Source of the DNA: Streptomyces albidoflavus
GTDB taxonomy: Bacteria; Actinomycetota; Actinomycetes; Streptomycetales; Streptomycetaceae
Reading direction: 5' to 3'
NCBI RefSeq assembly: GCF_000719955.1
Contig: NZ_JOII01000008.1
Span: 62,001 to 126,000 of the forward strand
DNA length: 64,000 bases
The notes under the pieces are model-generated. The model searched no databases, was not told the origin of the DNA, and worked only from the letters and a program-made list of their open reading frames with translations. Positions 27,506 through 35,639 of this stretch are shown piece after piece (the stretch's first letter is position 1; every line of letters begins with the position of its first letter). Position numbers and translations under genes: made by a program.

Positions 27506-28609
27506 ATGCCACCCGTCGTCGGACTCGCCGTCGGCCACGGCACCGGAGCCGAACTCGCCGAGGTCTTCACCAAGGTCCTCGGCGTGCTCACCCGGGACCA
27601 CCCCGGGGGCGTCACGCTGGTCCGCTCGCCGCGCCGGTACCACTCGTACCACTCGCTGCGCGGCGAGGGCGCGGGCGAGCAGGTCGCCGCGCTCACCCGC
27701 GAGGACACCGACCACTACGAGGAGTTCTGCCGCTCCCTGGCGGCGCGTGGCGCCGGTGCCGTCTTCCGCACGGCGGTCAACGCCCAGTCCCTCTACCTCG
27801 TCCGGCAGCGTCTGAAGGCGGTGAAGGTCGACGCCTTCACCGCCGACGACGGCGAGGCGCTGCTGGTCAGGGACGAGGCGCAGGGCTTCTACACCGGCAC
27901 CAACCGGCACACCCCCGGCACCGTCACCCGCACCATGGAGTTCAGCCAGGAGACCACCGCCGAGGTCGTCTCCTACGCCCTGGAGCGCGCCCGGCGCCGG
28001 TGGCCCGACGGGCGGACGGGGCCGGTCGTCATGGCGTACAAGTTCCATCTGCTGGACGGGGTGCTCGGTGCGTGGGCCGAGGAACTGTCGGCCCGGCTCG
28101 GGGTCGAGATCCAGCTCTACCAGCCGGACACCGTCAACCGGAACCTCATCACCCACGGCCTCGCCGACCGCACCGTGCTGATCGCGGGCAACGAGTGGGC
28201 CGACATCATGCACGTCGTCCTGCTGGATCGTTTCGGCGGTGAGCGGCAGGAGAACCGCTGCACCGAGAACGTCTACCTCCACGCCGACGTGCGCGGCCTG
28301 ACCGAGTACCAGACCGTGCACGGCTCCGCCGACGACCTGGCCGGGCGCGACCTGGTCAACCCGGTCGCCACGGTCCGCGCCGCCGCGGCCGTCGCCGAGC
28401 ACCACGCCGGGTGCCCCGGGGCGGTGCAGGAGGTCGAACGGGCCCTCGCCCGGGTCCTGGACCGGGGCGTCGCCACCGCCGACCTCGGCGGCGCCTACGG
28501 CACGGCCGCCGTGGTCGACGCCCTCCTCGCGGAGCTGGGCGAACCCGTCGTGCCGGGCGCCCGGGAGCCCGGCGCGGTGGCCGCGGCGCTGCTGGGGGAG
28601 GGCGCGTAG
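27506..28609 (+). CDS. Divergent isocitrate/isopropylmalate dehydrogenase-family protein
   Basis: A 367-residue protein of the beta-decarboxylating dehydrogenase fold. The opening GLAVGHGTGAELAEVF corresponds to the family's PGDGIGPE loop, KFHLLDGVLGAWAEEL to the helix after the catalytic Lys, and TVHGSADDLAGRDLVNPVATVRAA to the highly conserved EPVHGSAPDIAGKGIANP cofactor segment. The usual NLFGDILSD metal-binding segment is replaced by NEWADIMHVVLLDRF, so metal and substrate contacts differ. A true leuB or icd is therefore unlikely. It follows the EF-hand gene and is followed within six bases by TnpB. Confidence 0.72.
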   Translation: MPPVVGLAVGHGTGAELAEVFTKVLGVLTRDHPGGVTLVRSPRRYHSYHSLRGEGAGEQVAALTREDTDHYEEFCRSLAARGAGAVFRTAVNAQSLYLVRQRLKAVKVDAFTADDGEALLVRDEAQGFYTGTNRHTPGTVTRTMEFSQETTAEVVSYALERARRRWPDGRTGPVVMAYKFHLLDGVLGAWAEELSARLGVEIQLYQPDTVNRNLITHGLADRTVLIAGNEWADIMHVVLLDRFGGERQENRCTENVYLHADVRGLTEYQTVHGSADDLAGRDLVNPVATVRAAAAVAEHHAGCPGAVQEVERALARVLDRGVATADLGGAYGTAAVVDALLAELGEPVVPGAREPGAVAAALLGEGA

Positions 28610-28614
28610 GCGTC

Positions 28615-29823
28615 ATGGGCGTGGGTGAAGGTAGTCGCGTCCGGTACACCTACCGTCTTCGTGTGTCGTCGACTGCCCGGGTCGCTTTGGAAGCTGAGTG
28701 GGCCAGGTGCAGGTGGGTGTGGAACGAGTGCGTCGCGAAGTCGAAGCAGGTGCAGGAGCGGGGCAGGCGCACCGGCGTGAAGGAGACTTGTGGTCCTGCG
28801 GGGCTTGACCGGATGCTGACGGAGGCGCGGCGCGTGATGCCGTGGTTGCGTGAGGGGTCATCGGTTCCGCAGCAGCAGATGATCCGCGACTTCGGCAAGG
28901 CGAGGGCGAAAGCCCTCAAGAACATCGCCGACCGGCTGCCGGTGAACCGCCGCGCGGGGATGCCGAAGCTGAAGAAGAAGCGCGACACGTCCCTTTCGTT
29001 GAACTACACGACGCGGGGGTTCCAGCTCAGGGAGGGGCGTCTTCACCTGGCCAAGGGCATTGCCCTGACCGTCGTGTGGTCGCGTGAGTTGCCGTCCCGC
29101 CCCAGTTCGGTGCGTGTGTACCGGGACAGTCTCGGTCACTGGTACGCCTCGTTCGTGGTGGCCACCTCAGCTGAGGTGCTGCCCGCCACGGGTGCGGTGA
29201 TCGGGATCGACTGGGGCGTCGCGGAAACCGCCACGACCACCTCCGATGCCCATGACCTGCCGCATGCCGAGTTCGGAAGCCGCGCCGCACAGCGCCTGGC
29301 CAGGTACCAGCGCCAGATGGCCCGCAGGAAACCGAAGCACGGTCAGCCCAATTCCAGGGGGTACAAGGAGTCGCAACGGCAGGCGGCGAAGGCGCACAAG
29401 AAGGTGGCCAGACAGCGCCAGGACACCGGCCGCAAATGGGCCAAGCGCGTCGTGACCGACCATGACGTGATCGCCGTCGAGGACTTCAAACCCACGTTTC
29501 TCACCAAGACCACGATGGCGCGGAAAGCTGCCGACGCCGCCATCGGCGCCACGAAAGCAGCCTTGGTCGCGATGGCGAGGAAACACGGCCGCGACCTGCG
29601 CCTGATCAATCCCGCGCATACGACCATGGACTGCGCGCAGTGCGGTACGAGAGCCAAGCACCGCCTGCCGCTCAGTGAACGAACGTACACCTGCACGGCG
29701 TGCGGAGCATCGTCCCCCAGGGACAGGAACTCCGCCCGCGTGATGCTGGTCCGGGCTGGTCTCAACCCGGCTGGTGCCGAGGGCGTGAGACCTGTGGGAG
29801 CGCTGCTCCCACAGGCAGCCTGA
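28615..29823 (+). CDS. tnpB: TnpB-type RNA-guided nuclease (IS200/IS605 OrfB)
   Basis: A 402-residue TnpB. The N-terminal region starts VRYTYRLRVSSTARVALEAEWARCR, followed by the WNECV motif. The RuvC residues are all present: D199 (GIDWGVAET), E289 (VEDFKPT) and D370 (PRDRNSARVML). The zinc ribbon is C340-x2-C343 and C360-x2-C363. No TnpA lies beside it, so it is an IS1341-type solo element. The ATG at 28615 is six bases after the upstream gene's stop; a GTG at 28621 is an alternative. The frame is intact with no frameshift. The 3' end overlaps strong RNA hairpins. Confidence 0.92.
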   Translation: MGVGEGSRVRYTYRLRVSSTARVALEAEWARCRWVWNECVAKSKQVQERGRRTGVKETCGPAGLDRMLTEARRVMPWLREGSSVPQQQMIRDFGKARAKALKNIADRLPVNRRAGMPKLKKKRDTSLSLNYTTRGFQLREGRLHLAKGIALTVVWSRELPSRPSSVRVYRDSLGHWYASFVVATSAEVLPATGAVIGIDWGVAETATTTSDAHDLPHAEFGSRAAQRLARYQRQMARRKPKHGQPNSRGYKESQRQAAKAHKKVARQRQDTGRKWAKRVVTDHDVIAVEDFKPTFLTKTTMARKAADAAIGATKAALVAMARKHGRDLRLINPAHTTMDCAQCGTRAKHRLPLSERTYTCTACGASSPRDRNSARVMLVRAGLNPAGAEGVRPVGALLPQAA

Positions 29824-29862
29824 GCCAGGAGTCCCCTTCTTCACGTAAGGGGAGGATTCAAC
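29700..29862 (+). ncRNA. Candidate omega-RNA (reRNA) scaffold at the TnpB right end
   Basis: Inside the last tnpB codons CCTGTGGGAGC (29791-29801) and GCTCCCACAGG (29805-29815) form a perfect 11-bp stem with a 3-base loop. After the stop, CCCCTT (29833-29838) pairs with AAGGGG (29847-29852), and the stretch ends GGATTCAAC at 29862. Overlap of the guide-RNA scaffold with the end of tnpB and a terminal hairpin are the hallmark of these elements. The guide would begin at about 29863. The 5' limit given is approximate. Confidence 0.5.
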
Positions 29863-30032
29863 AAGTACGCCTGCTTCTCGCGACCGCGAAGGAAGGTGGA
29901 CGCCACTTCTCCACGCCGCATGACGCGGCCCGCGCCCCGAGGCCGACGACGCGCTCGCCGCCAACCGCTGGGTCTTCGCGGCGAGGCCGGGACCCCCACT
30001 GGTGGAGGCCCCGGCCTGAATCCCCGCCGCCG
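29863..30032. other. Flank of the TnpB element
   Basis: No complete gene is seen. A plus-strand frame ending at 30019 reads ADDALAANRWVFAARPG and looks coding-like but is short, has no start and matches no family I recognise. It could be the tail of a gene interrupted or deleted when the element inserted. Confidence 0.3.
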
Positions 30033-30419
30033 TCAGCGGTGACGCGTACGGGGGTTGTTCGGCTGGGTGGGATGCGAGCGGTCGTAGGTGCCGTGCGGCA
30101 GCGGGTCGGGCGGCAGCGCAGCCGTCTGCGGGGAGACCGAGGAACGGCCCCGTGTTGGCCGGGCCTGCTCGGCGCCGTGCGCCGCCGGGGCGCCGCCCGA
30201 GGGCGCCGAACCGTGCTCCAGCTGGTCGAGCCGGTGGTCGATCATCTGCTTGACCTGCGGCCGGTCCGCGTGCTCCTGCTCGTACGCCCGGACCGTCCGC
30301 AGGTCGTCCGCCGGGAGCGACCGCATGCGGTGCTCCAGGCCGGCCACCGGCATGTGGTCGTAGTCGGGGAGCGGAAGCTCCTCGCGGGACGGGTGGGGGT
30401 CACTCGACTTGTCGTGCAT
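30033..30419 (-). CDS. Small acidic/basic protein of unknown function
   Basis: A 128-residue soluble protein. The first 70 residues carry a conserved-looking block LPLPDYDHMPVAGLEHRMRSL followed by YEQEHADRPQVKQMIDHRLDQLEHG, a helical unit seen in many small actinobacterial proteins (I believe labelled DUF8129). The last 55 residues are Pro/Gln/Arg-rich and disordered. No signal or membrane segment is present. It lies 24 bases upstream of nothing on its own strand but just downstream of the zinc dehydrogenase gene, with which it is probably co-transcribed. Function unknown. Confidence 0.72.
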   Translation of the reverse strand: MHDKSSDPHPSREELPLPDYDHMPVAGLEHRMRSLPADDLRTVRAYEQEHADRPQVKQMIDHRLDQLEHGSAPSGGAPAAHGAEQARPTRGRSSVSPQTAALPPDPLPHGTYDRSHPTQPNNPRTRHR

Positions 30420-30443
30420 CGGTTGCCTCCTGGGACAGGGCGG

Positions 30444-31574
30444 TCAGGGCTTGAGGATGACCTTGGTCCAGCCGGAGAGCCGGTCGTCGAAGTTCCGGTA
30501 CGCCTCGGGGGCGTCGTCCAGCGGCAGTTCGTGCGAGACGATGAACGACGGCTTGGCCTTGTCGTGGTGGATGAGGTCCCGCAACTGGCGGTTGTACGCC
30601 TTGACGTTGGCCTGGCCGGTGCCGATCCGCTGCCCCTTGAACCAGAAGTCGCCGAAGTCGAAGGGGAGTTTGCCTTCACGGGTCAGCTCGGTGGGCGCTC
30701 CGTCGTCCTGCGGCAGGAAGACGCCGACCACGCCGATGGCGCCGGTCGCCCGCACCGAGGCGACCAGGTCGTTCATGGTCGACTCCGGCTTCTCGTTCCC
30801 GTCGGCGTCGTGCGCCTGGTAGCCGACGCACTCGCACCCCTTGTCGGCGCCGCCGCCGGTCCGCTCCAGGATCTGCTCGACGTGGTCGCCCTCGGTGTCG
30901 TCGACGGGGATCGCCCCGGCCTTCTCGGCCAGTGCGAGGCGGTCCGGGTGGTGGTCGACGACCAGGACCTGGCCGGCGCCGCGCAGCGCCGCCGAGTACG
31001 CCGCCATCAGGCCGACCGGGCCCGCTCCGTAGACGACGACGGACTCGCCCGGGGAGACGCTGGCGAGTTCCGTGGCGTGATAGCCGGTCGGGAAGATGTC
31101 CGACAGCATCACGTAGTCGTTCTCCTTCTCCTGCGCGTCCTCGGGCAGGACCAGGCAGTTGAAGTCGCCCCACGGCACCCGCAGGAACTCGGCCTGGCCG
31201 CCGGCGTAGGTGCCCATCTCGGCGAAGCCGTAGGCGCCGCCCGGGGTGTCGGAGTCGACGGTGAGGCAGAAACCGGTCCGTTCGGCCTCGCAGTTCTCGC
31301 AGAAGCCGCAGGCCACGTTGAAGGGGAGACAGACCCGGTCGCCGGTCTTGACGCGGTCCACGCCCGAGCCGACCTCGACCACCACGCCGAGGTTCTCGTG
31401 GCCGAGGACGCGGCCCGTCTCCAGGGTGGTGCGGCCCTCGTACATGTGGAGGTCGGAGCCGCAGATGTTGGTGGACGTGACCCGCACAAGGACGTCCGTG
31501 GGGCGTTCGATCCGCGCGTCCGGGACCTCTTCGACCGTGACCTCGCGGGGGCCCTGGTAGACCAGTGCCTTCAT
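30444..31574 (-). CDS. Zinc-dependent formaldehyde/alcohol dehydrogenase
   Basis: A 376-residue medium-chain dehydrogenase of the glutathione-independent formaldehyde dehydrogenase type. Catalytic zinc ligands appear in NICGSDLHMYEGR and GHENLGVVVEVG. The structural zinc motif is CGFCENCEAERTGFC. The Rossmann motif is GAGPVGLMAAYSA with an acidic VVDHHPDRL after it, indicating NAD preference. The FPTGYHATELA and GDFWFKGQRIGTGQANVKAYN segments are typical of the subfamily. It would oxidise formaldehyde or small aldehydes without added thiol. It sits upstream of the small protein gene on the same strand. Confidence 0.9.
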   Translation of the reverse strand: MKALVYQGPREVTVEEVPDARIERPTDVLVRVTSTNICGSDLHMYEGRTTLETGRVLGHENLGVVVEVGSGVDRVKTGDRVCLPFNVACGFCENCEAERTGFCLTVDSDTPGGAYGFAEMGTYAGGQAEFLRVPWGDFNCLVLPEDAQEKENDYVMLSDIFPTGYHATELASVSPGESVVVYGAGPVGLMAAYSAALRGAGQVLVVDHHPDRLALAEKAGAIPVDDTEGDHVEQILERTGGGADKGCECVGYQAHDADGNEKPESTMNDLVASVRATGAIGVVGVFLPQDDGAPTELTREGKLPFDFGDFWFKGQRIGTGQANVKAYNRQLRDLIHHDKAKPSFIVSHELPLDDAPEAYRNFDDRLSGWTKVILKP

Positions 31575-31730
31575 TCGGATTCACCGCTTCTTCGTCTCGG
31601 GGCTGGGCCCGGGGGCCGCGCGGCTTGGCGGGCGCGGCTCGCGGTGGCTGCCCCGGGCCGGGCTGACGCCACCCCTCCACCGTGACGCAGATCGGGCCCG
31701 CCCGCCTGTCGGGGCCGAACGGGTGAGAGG

Positions 31731-32195
31731 TCAGGCTCCGCCCTCGACCAGGCGGGCCAGATGGGCCAGGGACATGCGGGTGCCCGTCTCGTTGTCGGCG
31801 GGTGGGACCGCGTCCGGGACGTTCTCGTGGGTGACGTGGACGTCGGTGGCGGCGCCGGGCGCGTCGGTGAGGACGGTGGTCAGCTTCATCGGCGTGTCCA
31901 GACCGGGCGCGTCGGTCTCGAAGGCCAGTACCTCCACCACCCGCTCGCCGGGGACCAGTTCGGCGAAGTGCCCGTGGTAGGTGTCGGTGGCCTCGCCGGA
32001 CTTGCCCGCGTAGGCCGGGTCGTCGTAGGTGAGCGAGATCCGGAACGTCCCGCCCTCGCGCGGCTCGAAGGAGTGCACCTCGGCGGTCATCCCGTCCGGC
32101 GCCCGCCAGCGGGCGACCGCCTCCGGGTCGAGCAGGGCGCGGTAGACGGCGGCGCGCGGGGCGTGGACGCGGTGGGTGACCTGGGTGGTGTACAT
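31731..32195 (-). CDS. SRPBCC/AHSA1-family protein
   Basis: A 154-residue START-like protein (activator of Hsp90 ATPase 1-type). It opens VTHRVHAPRAAVYRALLDPEAVARWRAPDGM, the standard family opening, and continues with the EPREGGTFRISLTYDD strand pair and a closing helix (MSLAHLARLVEGG). The fold binds small hydrophobic ligands or partner proteins in the cytoplasm; the ligand is unknown. The start at 32195 (MYTTQ) is chosen from the family's usual length of about 150. It is transcribed alone. Confidence 0.88.
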   Translation of the reverse strand: MYTTQVTHRVHAPRAAVYRALLDPEAVARWRAPDGMTAEVHSFEPREGGTFRISLTYDDPAYAGKSGEATDTYHGHFAELVPGERVVEVLAFETDAPGLDTPMKLTTVLTDAPGAATDVHVTHENVPDAVPPADNETGTRMSLAHLARLVEGGA

Positions 32196-32312
32196 GGGGG
32201 CGAAGGTACCGGGCCGGTGTGACAGGGCGGCCGCTGTCGGTGACGGGGAGTAGCGTTGCGGCACGAGGTCGGGGACACGACGGTGGCGTCCGGCCGGGCA
32301 CGGGGGGAGCGG

Positions 32313-33827
32313 ATGGACAAGCAGCGTTACGACCAGCGGGTGCGGGTGTTCGTCGAGGTCAGGGGCGGGGAGGCCGACTGGGAGCTGGCCGGGGAGCGGT
32401 TCGCGGCGCACGGCTGGCCGGTGCGGGAGGCGGCACCCGCCGGGGAGGGACCGCTCGGGGAGGCCGTCGAGGCCCGCCCGGACAGCCGGGTGTACGAGAT
32501 CGAGGTGCGGCTGCCCGGGATCGCCAAGGGCGCCGATCTGGGCGCGGCCCGGCGGGTGGCGAAGGCGCTGCGGGCGGCCCGCGTCGAGGGGTATGTGCGG
32601 CGGGCGGACGTGCTGCACCGGGACCGTGAGATGCCCTCGTACTGGCGGGCGGTCGACACGCGGTCCCGCCCCCGTCCGGCCGGAGCGGGACCCGGCCGCC
32701 TCCTGTACCGCGCGGGGCTCGCCCTCGGCCTCGCCGACGGACGCACCCTGGTGCACGCCGAGGGACGGCAGGCCCTGCGGCTGGCGCGCGCCGGGCTGGG
32801 GGCCGAGGCGCTGGTGACGGGGGTGCGGCCGCTGGACGGGCGGTGGCGGGAGCCGCGGGGCCGGCTTCCCGAGGAACTGCTGGAGCGGCGGTTGTGGGGA
32901 CTCTTCCTGTGGGCCCTCGCCACCGCGGGCGCGCTGCCGTTCCTAGAGGGAAGGACCGGCTGGCCACGCGGATTCTGGCTCGTGGTGCTGGGAGCCGGGA
33001 TGTTCGGCACCTTGCGCGCCGGGGCTCACCTGCTCCCAGGCAATCCCCTCGGGGGCGGGCTGACGGGTGCGCTCATGCTGGCCGCCTGTGTGCTGACCGT
33101 CGGTGGCGGGCCCGGCGGTGAGCCCGCGAGCAGAGCGCAAGTGGCCCTAGTGGCGGTCGTCGTCCTGGTCGTCGTCGGCCTGGGGATGCTGGTCCGGCAG
33201 TGGAGCTGGGGAGAGTGGGTGGCGTGGGCGGTGCCTCTGGCCGTCACGCTCGCCGTCTCCACGCTGGCCGCGGCGGGCTCGCTGCTGCACGCGTTCTACG
33301 CCGACGGTTTCGGCCTCACGCCCGGTGACCTCGACGTGCCACCGATCTGGAAGGCGCTGGCGGCGGTCAAGCTGCTCACCCTGACGAGCCTGGCACTCGT
33401 CCCGCCGGCCCTGTGGGGCCTGGCCCGTCACCGCCATCACTTCTACGCGACACCGGGAGAGAGCTTCAACTTCCTGCTGTGGCCGCTCATGATTCTTCTC
33501 CTGGTGGCGGCCGTCGGCCAACTGGTGCTGGAGACGGCCGAAGAGGCCGTGGACCGCACCACCTCCGCCGCCGAACGCGGCACCGACCCGCCCCCGTTCT
33601 TCGGCGTGCGCCCTGAGTGGACCTGCGTGGAGCCGGTCATACCCGTCGGCCGGCTCCCGGTCGAGGGCCCGCCCCTCGACCCCGCCCGCCCCTACCTCTC
33701 CTTCGGCGTCGCCGGTGGCAACGCCGTGCTCTGGGACGCCGAGGCGGGGGAGGCCGTCAAGGTGCCCGCGTCCAAGGTGCGGCTGGTCCCCGCCGAAGGG
33801 GCGGACCAGGTGTGCCGGGGTGTCTGA
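32313..33827 (+). CDS. Membrane protein of unknown function
   Basis: A 504-residue protein I do not recognise. The N-terminal 190 residues are soluble, charged and Arg/Glu-rich (MDKQRYDQRVRVFVEVRGGE start). About five to six membrane segments follow between residues 192 and 415 (around GLFLWALATAGALPFL, WLVVLGAGMFGTL, VALVAVVVLVVVGLGML and LLWPLMILLLVAAVG). A soluble C-terminal domain with one Cys pair (EWTCVEP, DQVCRGV) closes it and may be extracytoplasmic. I choose the ATG at 32313 after GGGGGAGCGG; a TTG further upstream is less likely. Confidence 0.68.
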   Translation: MDKQRYDQRVRVFVEVRGGEADWELAGERFAAHGWPVREAAPAGEGPLGEAVEARPDSRVYEIEVRLPGIAKGADLGAARRVAKALRAARVEGYVRRADVLHRDREMPSYWRAVDTRSRPRPAGAGPGRLLYRAGLALGLADGRTLVHAEGRQALRLARAGLGAEALVTGVRPLDGRWREPRGRLPEELLERRLWGLFLWALATAGALPFLEGRTGWPRGFWLVVLGAGMFGTLRAGAHLLPGNPLGGGLTGALMLAACVLTVGGGPGGEPASRAQVALVAVVVLVVVGLGMLVRQWSWGEWVAWAVPLAVTLAVSTLAAAGSLLHAFYADGFGLTPGDLDVPPIWKALAAVKLLTLTSLALVPPALWGLARHRHHFYATPGESFNFLLWPLMILLLVAAVGQLVLETAEEAVDRTTSAAERGTDPPPFFGVRPEWTCVEPVIPVGRLPVEGPPLDPARPYLSFGVAGGNAVLWDAEAGEAVKVPASKVRLVPAEGADQVCRGV

Positions 33828-33931
33828 GCGGCGGCGTATCCCTCCCGGCTCTTGATCGTTCTCCAAGGCGCCCGGCGTCGACCCGTACGCCCGGGCCCCG
33901 TTCCGCCTGAGAAAGAGCTGGTACGCGACGC

Positions 33932-34687
33932 ATGACCACCACCACCCGCCCCACCCCGATCCGCACCGCCCTGTGCGGGGCTCTCGCCGCTGTCCTGGCG
34001 CTCGGCCCCGCGGCCGTCGCCGCCGCCGAGGAGCCCGGCGGCTGGAAGGGTGAGGGCGGCCTCACCCTGACCGGCGGGCAGAACAACACGGTCGACGCCT
34101 ACGTGGAGCGGGCCCGGGAGGCGGAGCGCTCGATCAGCGTGCAGGTCCGGGCCGCCGCCGCGATGTCGGAGGCGGAACTCGTCGGCTTCGACCAGCGCCT
34201 GAAGTCCCCCGACTCGCTGAAGCGGAAGGTCGCCACCGCCCTGGCCGAGCAGCCCGGCCGGAACGTCGACACGGTCCTCGCCGGCATCACCGACGCCGTG
34301 CGCTACACCCTCCAGTGGGACGACGCCGCCTACACCTCCGGCGTCGCCACCGTCGCCGACACGCTCGCCGGCTGGCGCAACGACTCCGTCAAGTGGTCCA
34401 ACACCTGGGGCCGCGCCTCCGGCTACAAGGGCCTCAACACCGGCTGGCGCGCGCCCCGTTCGGGCCAGCTCTTCGAGGTCCAGTTCCACACCGAGGCCAG
34501 CAAGAAGGCCCAGGAGACCACCCACAAGCTCTACGAGGAGCAGCGCCTGCCCTCCACCGGCCCGGAGCGCAAGCAGCAGCTCCAGCGGGAGCAGGACGCG
34601 ATCTTCGCCGCCGTGCCCGTCCCGGCCGGCGCCGACTCCCTGACCGCCCCGGCACCCGGGCGCGGCCCCGTACCGGCCGGGGTGTAG
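33932..34687 (+). CDS. Secreted RelA/SpoT-like ATP nucleotide 3'-pyrophosphokinase
   Basis: A 251-residue secreted protein with a Sec signal (about residues 1-32, ending AVAAAEE). Residues 94-210 have the layout of a RelA/SpoT-type synthetase domain: [35 protein letters not shown] and [25 protein letters not shown], matching the family's D.aGiRv, GYkglh and EvQihT blocks. Streptomyces are known to secrete an ATP nucleotide 3'-pyrophosphokinase that transfers pyrophosphate to the 3'-OH of nucleotides, and this fits that enzyme. There is no hydrolase or TGS domain. Its extracellular job is unknown. Confidence 0.82.
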   Translation: MTTTTRPTPIRTALCGALAAVLALGPAAVAAAEEPGGWKGEGGLTLTGGQNNTVDAYVERAREAERSISVQVRAAAAMSEAELVGFDQRLKSPDSLKRKVATALAEQPGRNVDTVLAGITDAVRYTLQWDDAAYTSGVATVADTLAGWRNDSVKWSNTWGRASGYKGLNTGWRAPRSGQLFEVQFHTEASKKAQETTHKLYEEQRLPSTGPERKQQLQREQDAIFAAVPVPAGADSLTAPAPGRGPVPAGV

Positions 34688-34817
34688 CCGCCCGTGGGGC
34701 CGCGGCGGCGCCGGCCGGGTGGCCGCGGCGCGCGTCGCGGCCCGGGGTCCCGTGGCTCGGGGGCGCGGGTCCGCACGATGGGGGCTCACGGGAGCCGAGG
34801 AAGGGAGCGTGCCGCCG

Positions 34818-35609
34818 ATGAGCGGGACCACCAGCAGGGACGACGGCCTCGCCGGGAAGGTCGCGCTGGTCACGGGCGGTGCCGGCGGGATCGGGCGGGC
34901 GCTGGCCGTCGCGTACGCGCGGGCCGGGGTCAGCACCGTCCTCGGCTACCTGCCGGGCGACCCGCACGACCCCCGTCAGGCTGTCGCGGAGGCCGAGGCG
35001 GCGGGCGGCAGGGCCGTCGCCGTCGCCTGCGACGTCACCGATCCGGCCTCCGTGGACGCCTTCACCGACGCGGCCCACGACCACTTCGGCCGGCTCGACC
35101 TGGTGGTGGCCAACGCCGGAGCCCTGGACAGCGCCGCCCTGGCCGAGCTGAGCGACGACCGCTGGCACCGCCTGCTGGAGGTCGACCTGACCGGCGTGCT
35201 GCGCACCCTGCGCTCGGCCGCCGCCGCGATGACCGGCGGCGGCGCGATGGTCGCCGTCTCCTCCATCGCGGGCGGCGTCTACGGCTGGCAGCAGCACGCC
35301 CACTACGCCGCCGCCAAGGCCGGTGTGCTGGGCCTGGTCCGCTCGCTCGCCGTCGAGCTGGCACCCCGGGGCATCCGCGCCAACTCCGTCATCCCCGGCC
35401 TGATCGAGACCCCCCAGTCCCTGGACGAGGAGAACTCGCTCGGCGCGCAGGGGCTGACCGCCGCCGGGGGCGGCATCCCGGCCGGACGGGTCGGCAGGCC
35501 CGAGGAGGTGGCCCGCGCCATCCGCTTCCTCACCTCCGACGACGCCTCGTACATCACCGGTCAGCAACTCGTGGTGGACGGCGGCCTGACCGTCCGCTTC
35601 CCCGACTGA
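34818..35609 (+). CDS. Short-chain dehydrogenase/reductase (SDR)
   Basis: A 263-residue classical [11 protein letters not shown] cofactor motif, [16 protein letters not shown], the catalytic Ser in VAVSSIAGG, Tyr and Lys in [19 protein letters not shown], and a [13 protein letters not shown] end. The start at 34818 is the ATG; a GTG at 34809 has closer spacing to the AAGGGAGC stretch and may be the real one. It stands alone, convergent with the XRE gene. The substrate is unknown. Confidence 0.9.
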   Translation: MSGTTSRDDGLAGKVALVTGGAGGIGRALAVAYARAGVSTVLGYLPGDPHDPRQAVAEAEAAGGRAVAVACDVTDPASVDAFTDAAHDHFGRLDLVVANAGALDSAALAELSDDRWHRLLEVDLTGVLRTLRSAAAAMTGGGAMVAVSSIAGGVYGWQQHAHYAAAKAGVLGLVRSLAVELAPRGIRANSVIPGLIETPQSLDEENSLGAQGLTAAGGGIPAGRVGRPEEVARAIRFLTSDDASYITGQQLVVDGGLTVRFPD

Positions 35610-35639
35610 CGAACGCGGCCCGGGGTGCGTCCGCCCAGG

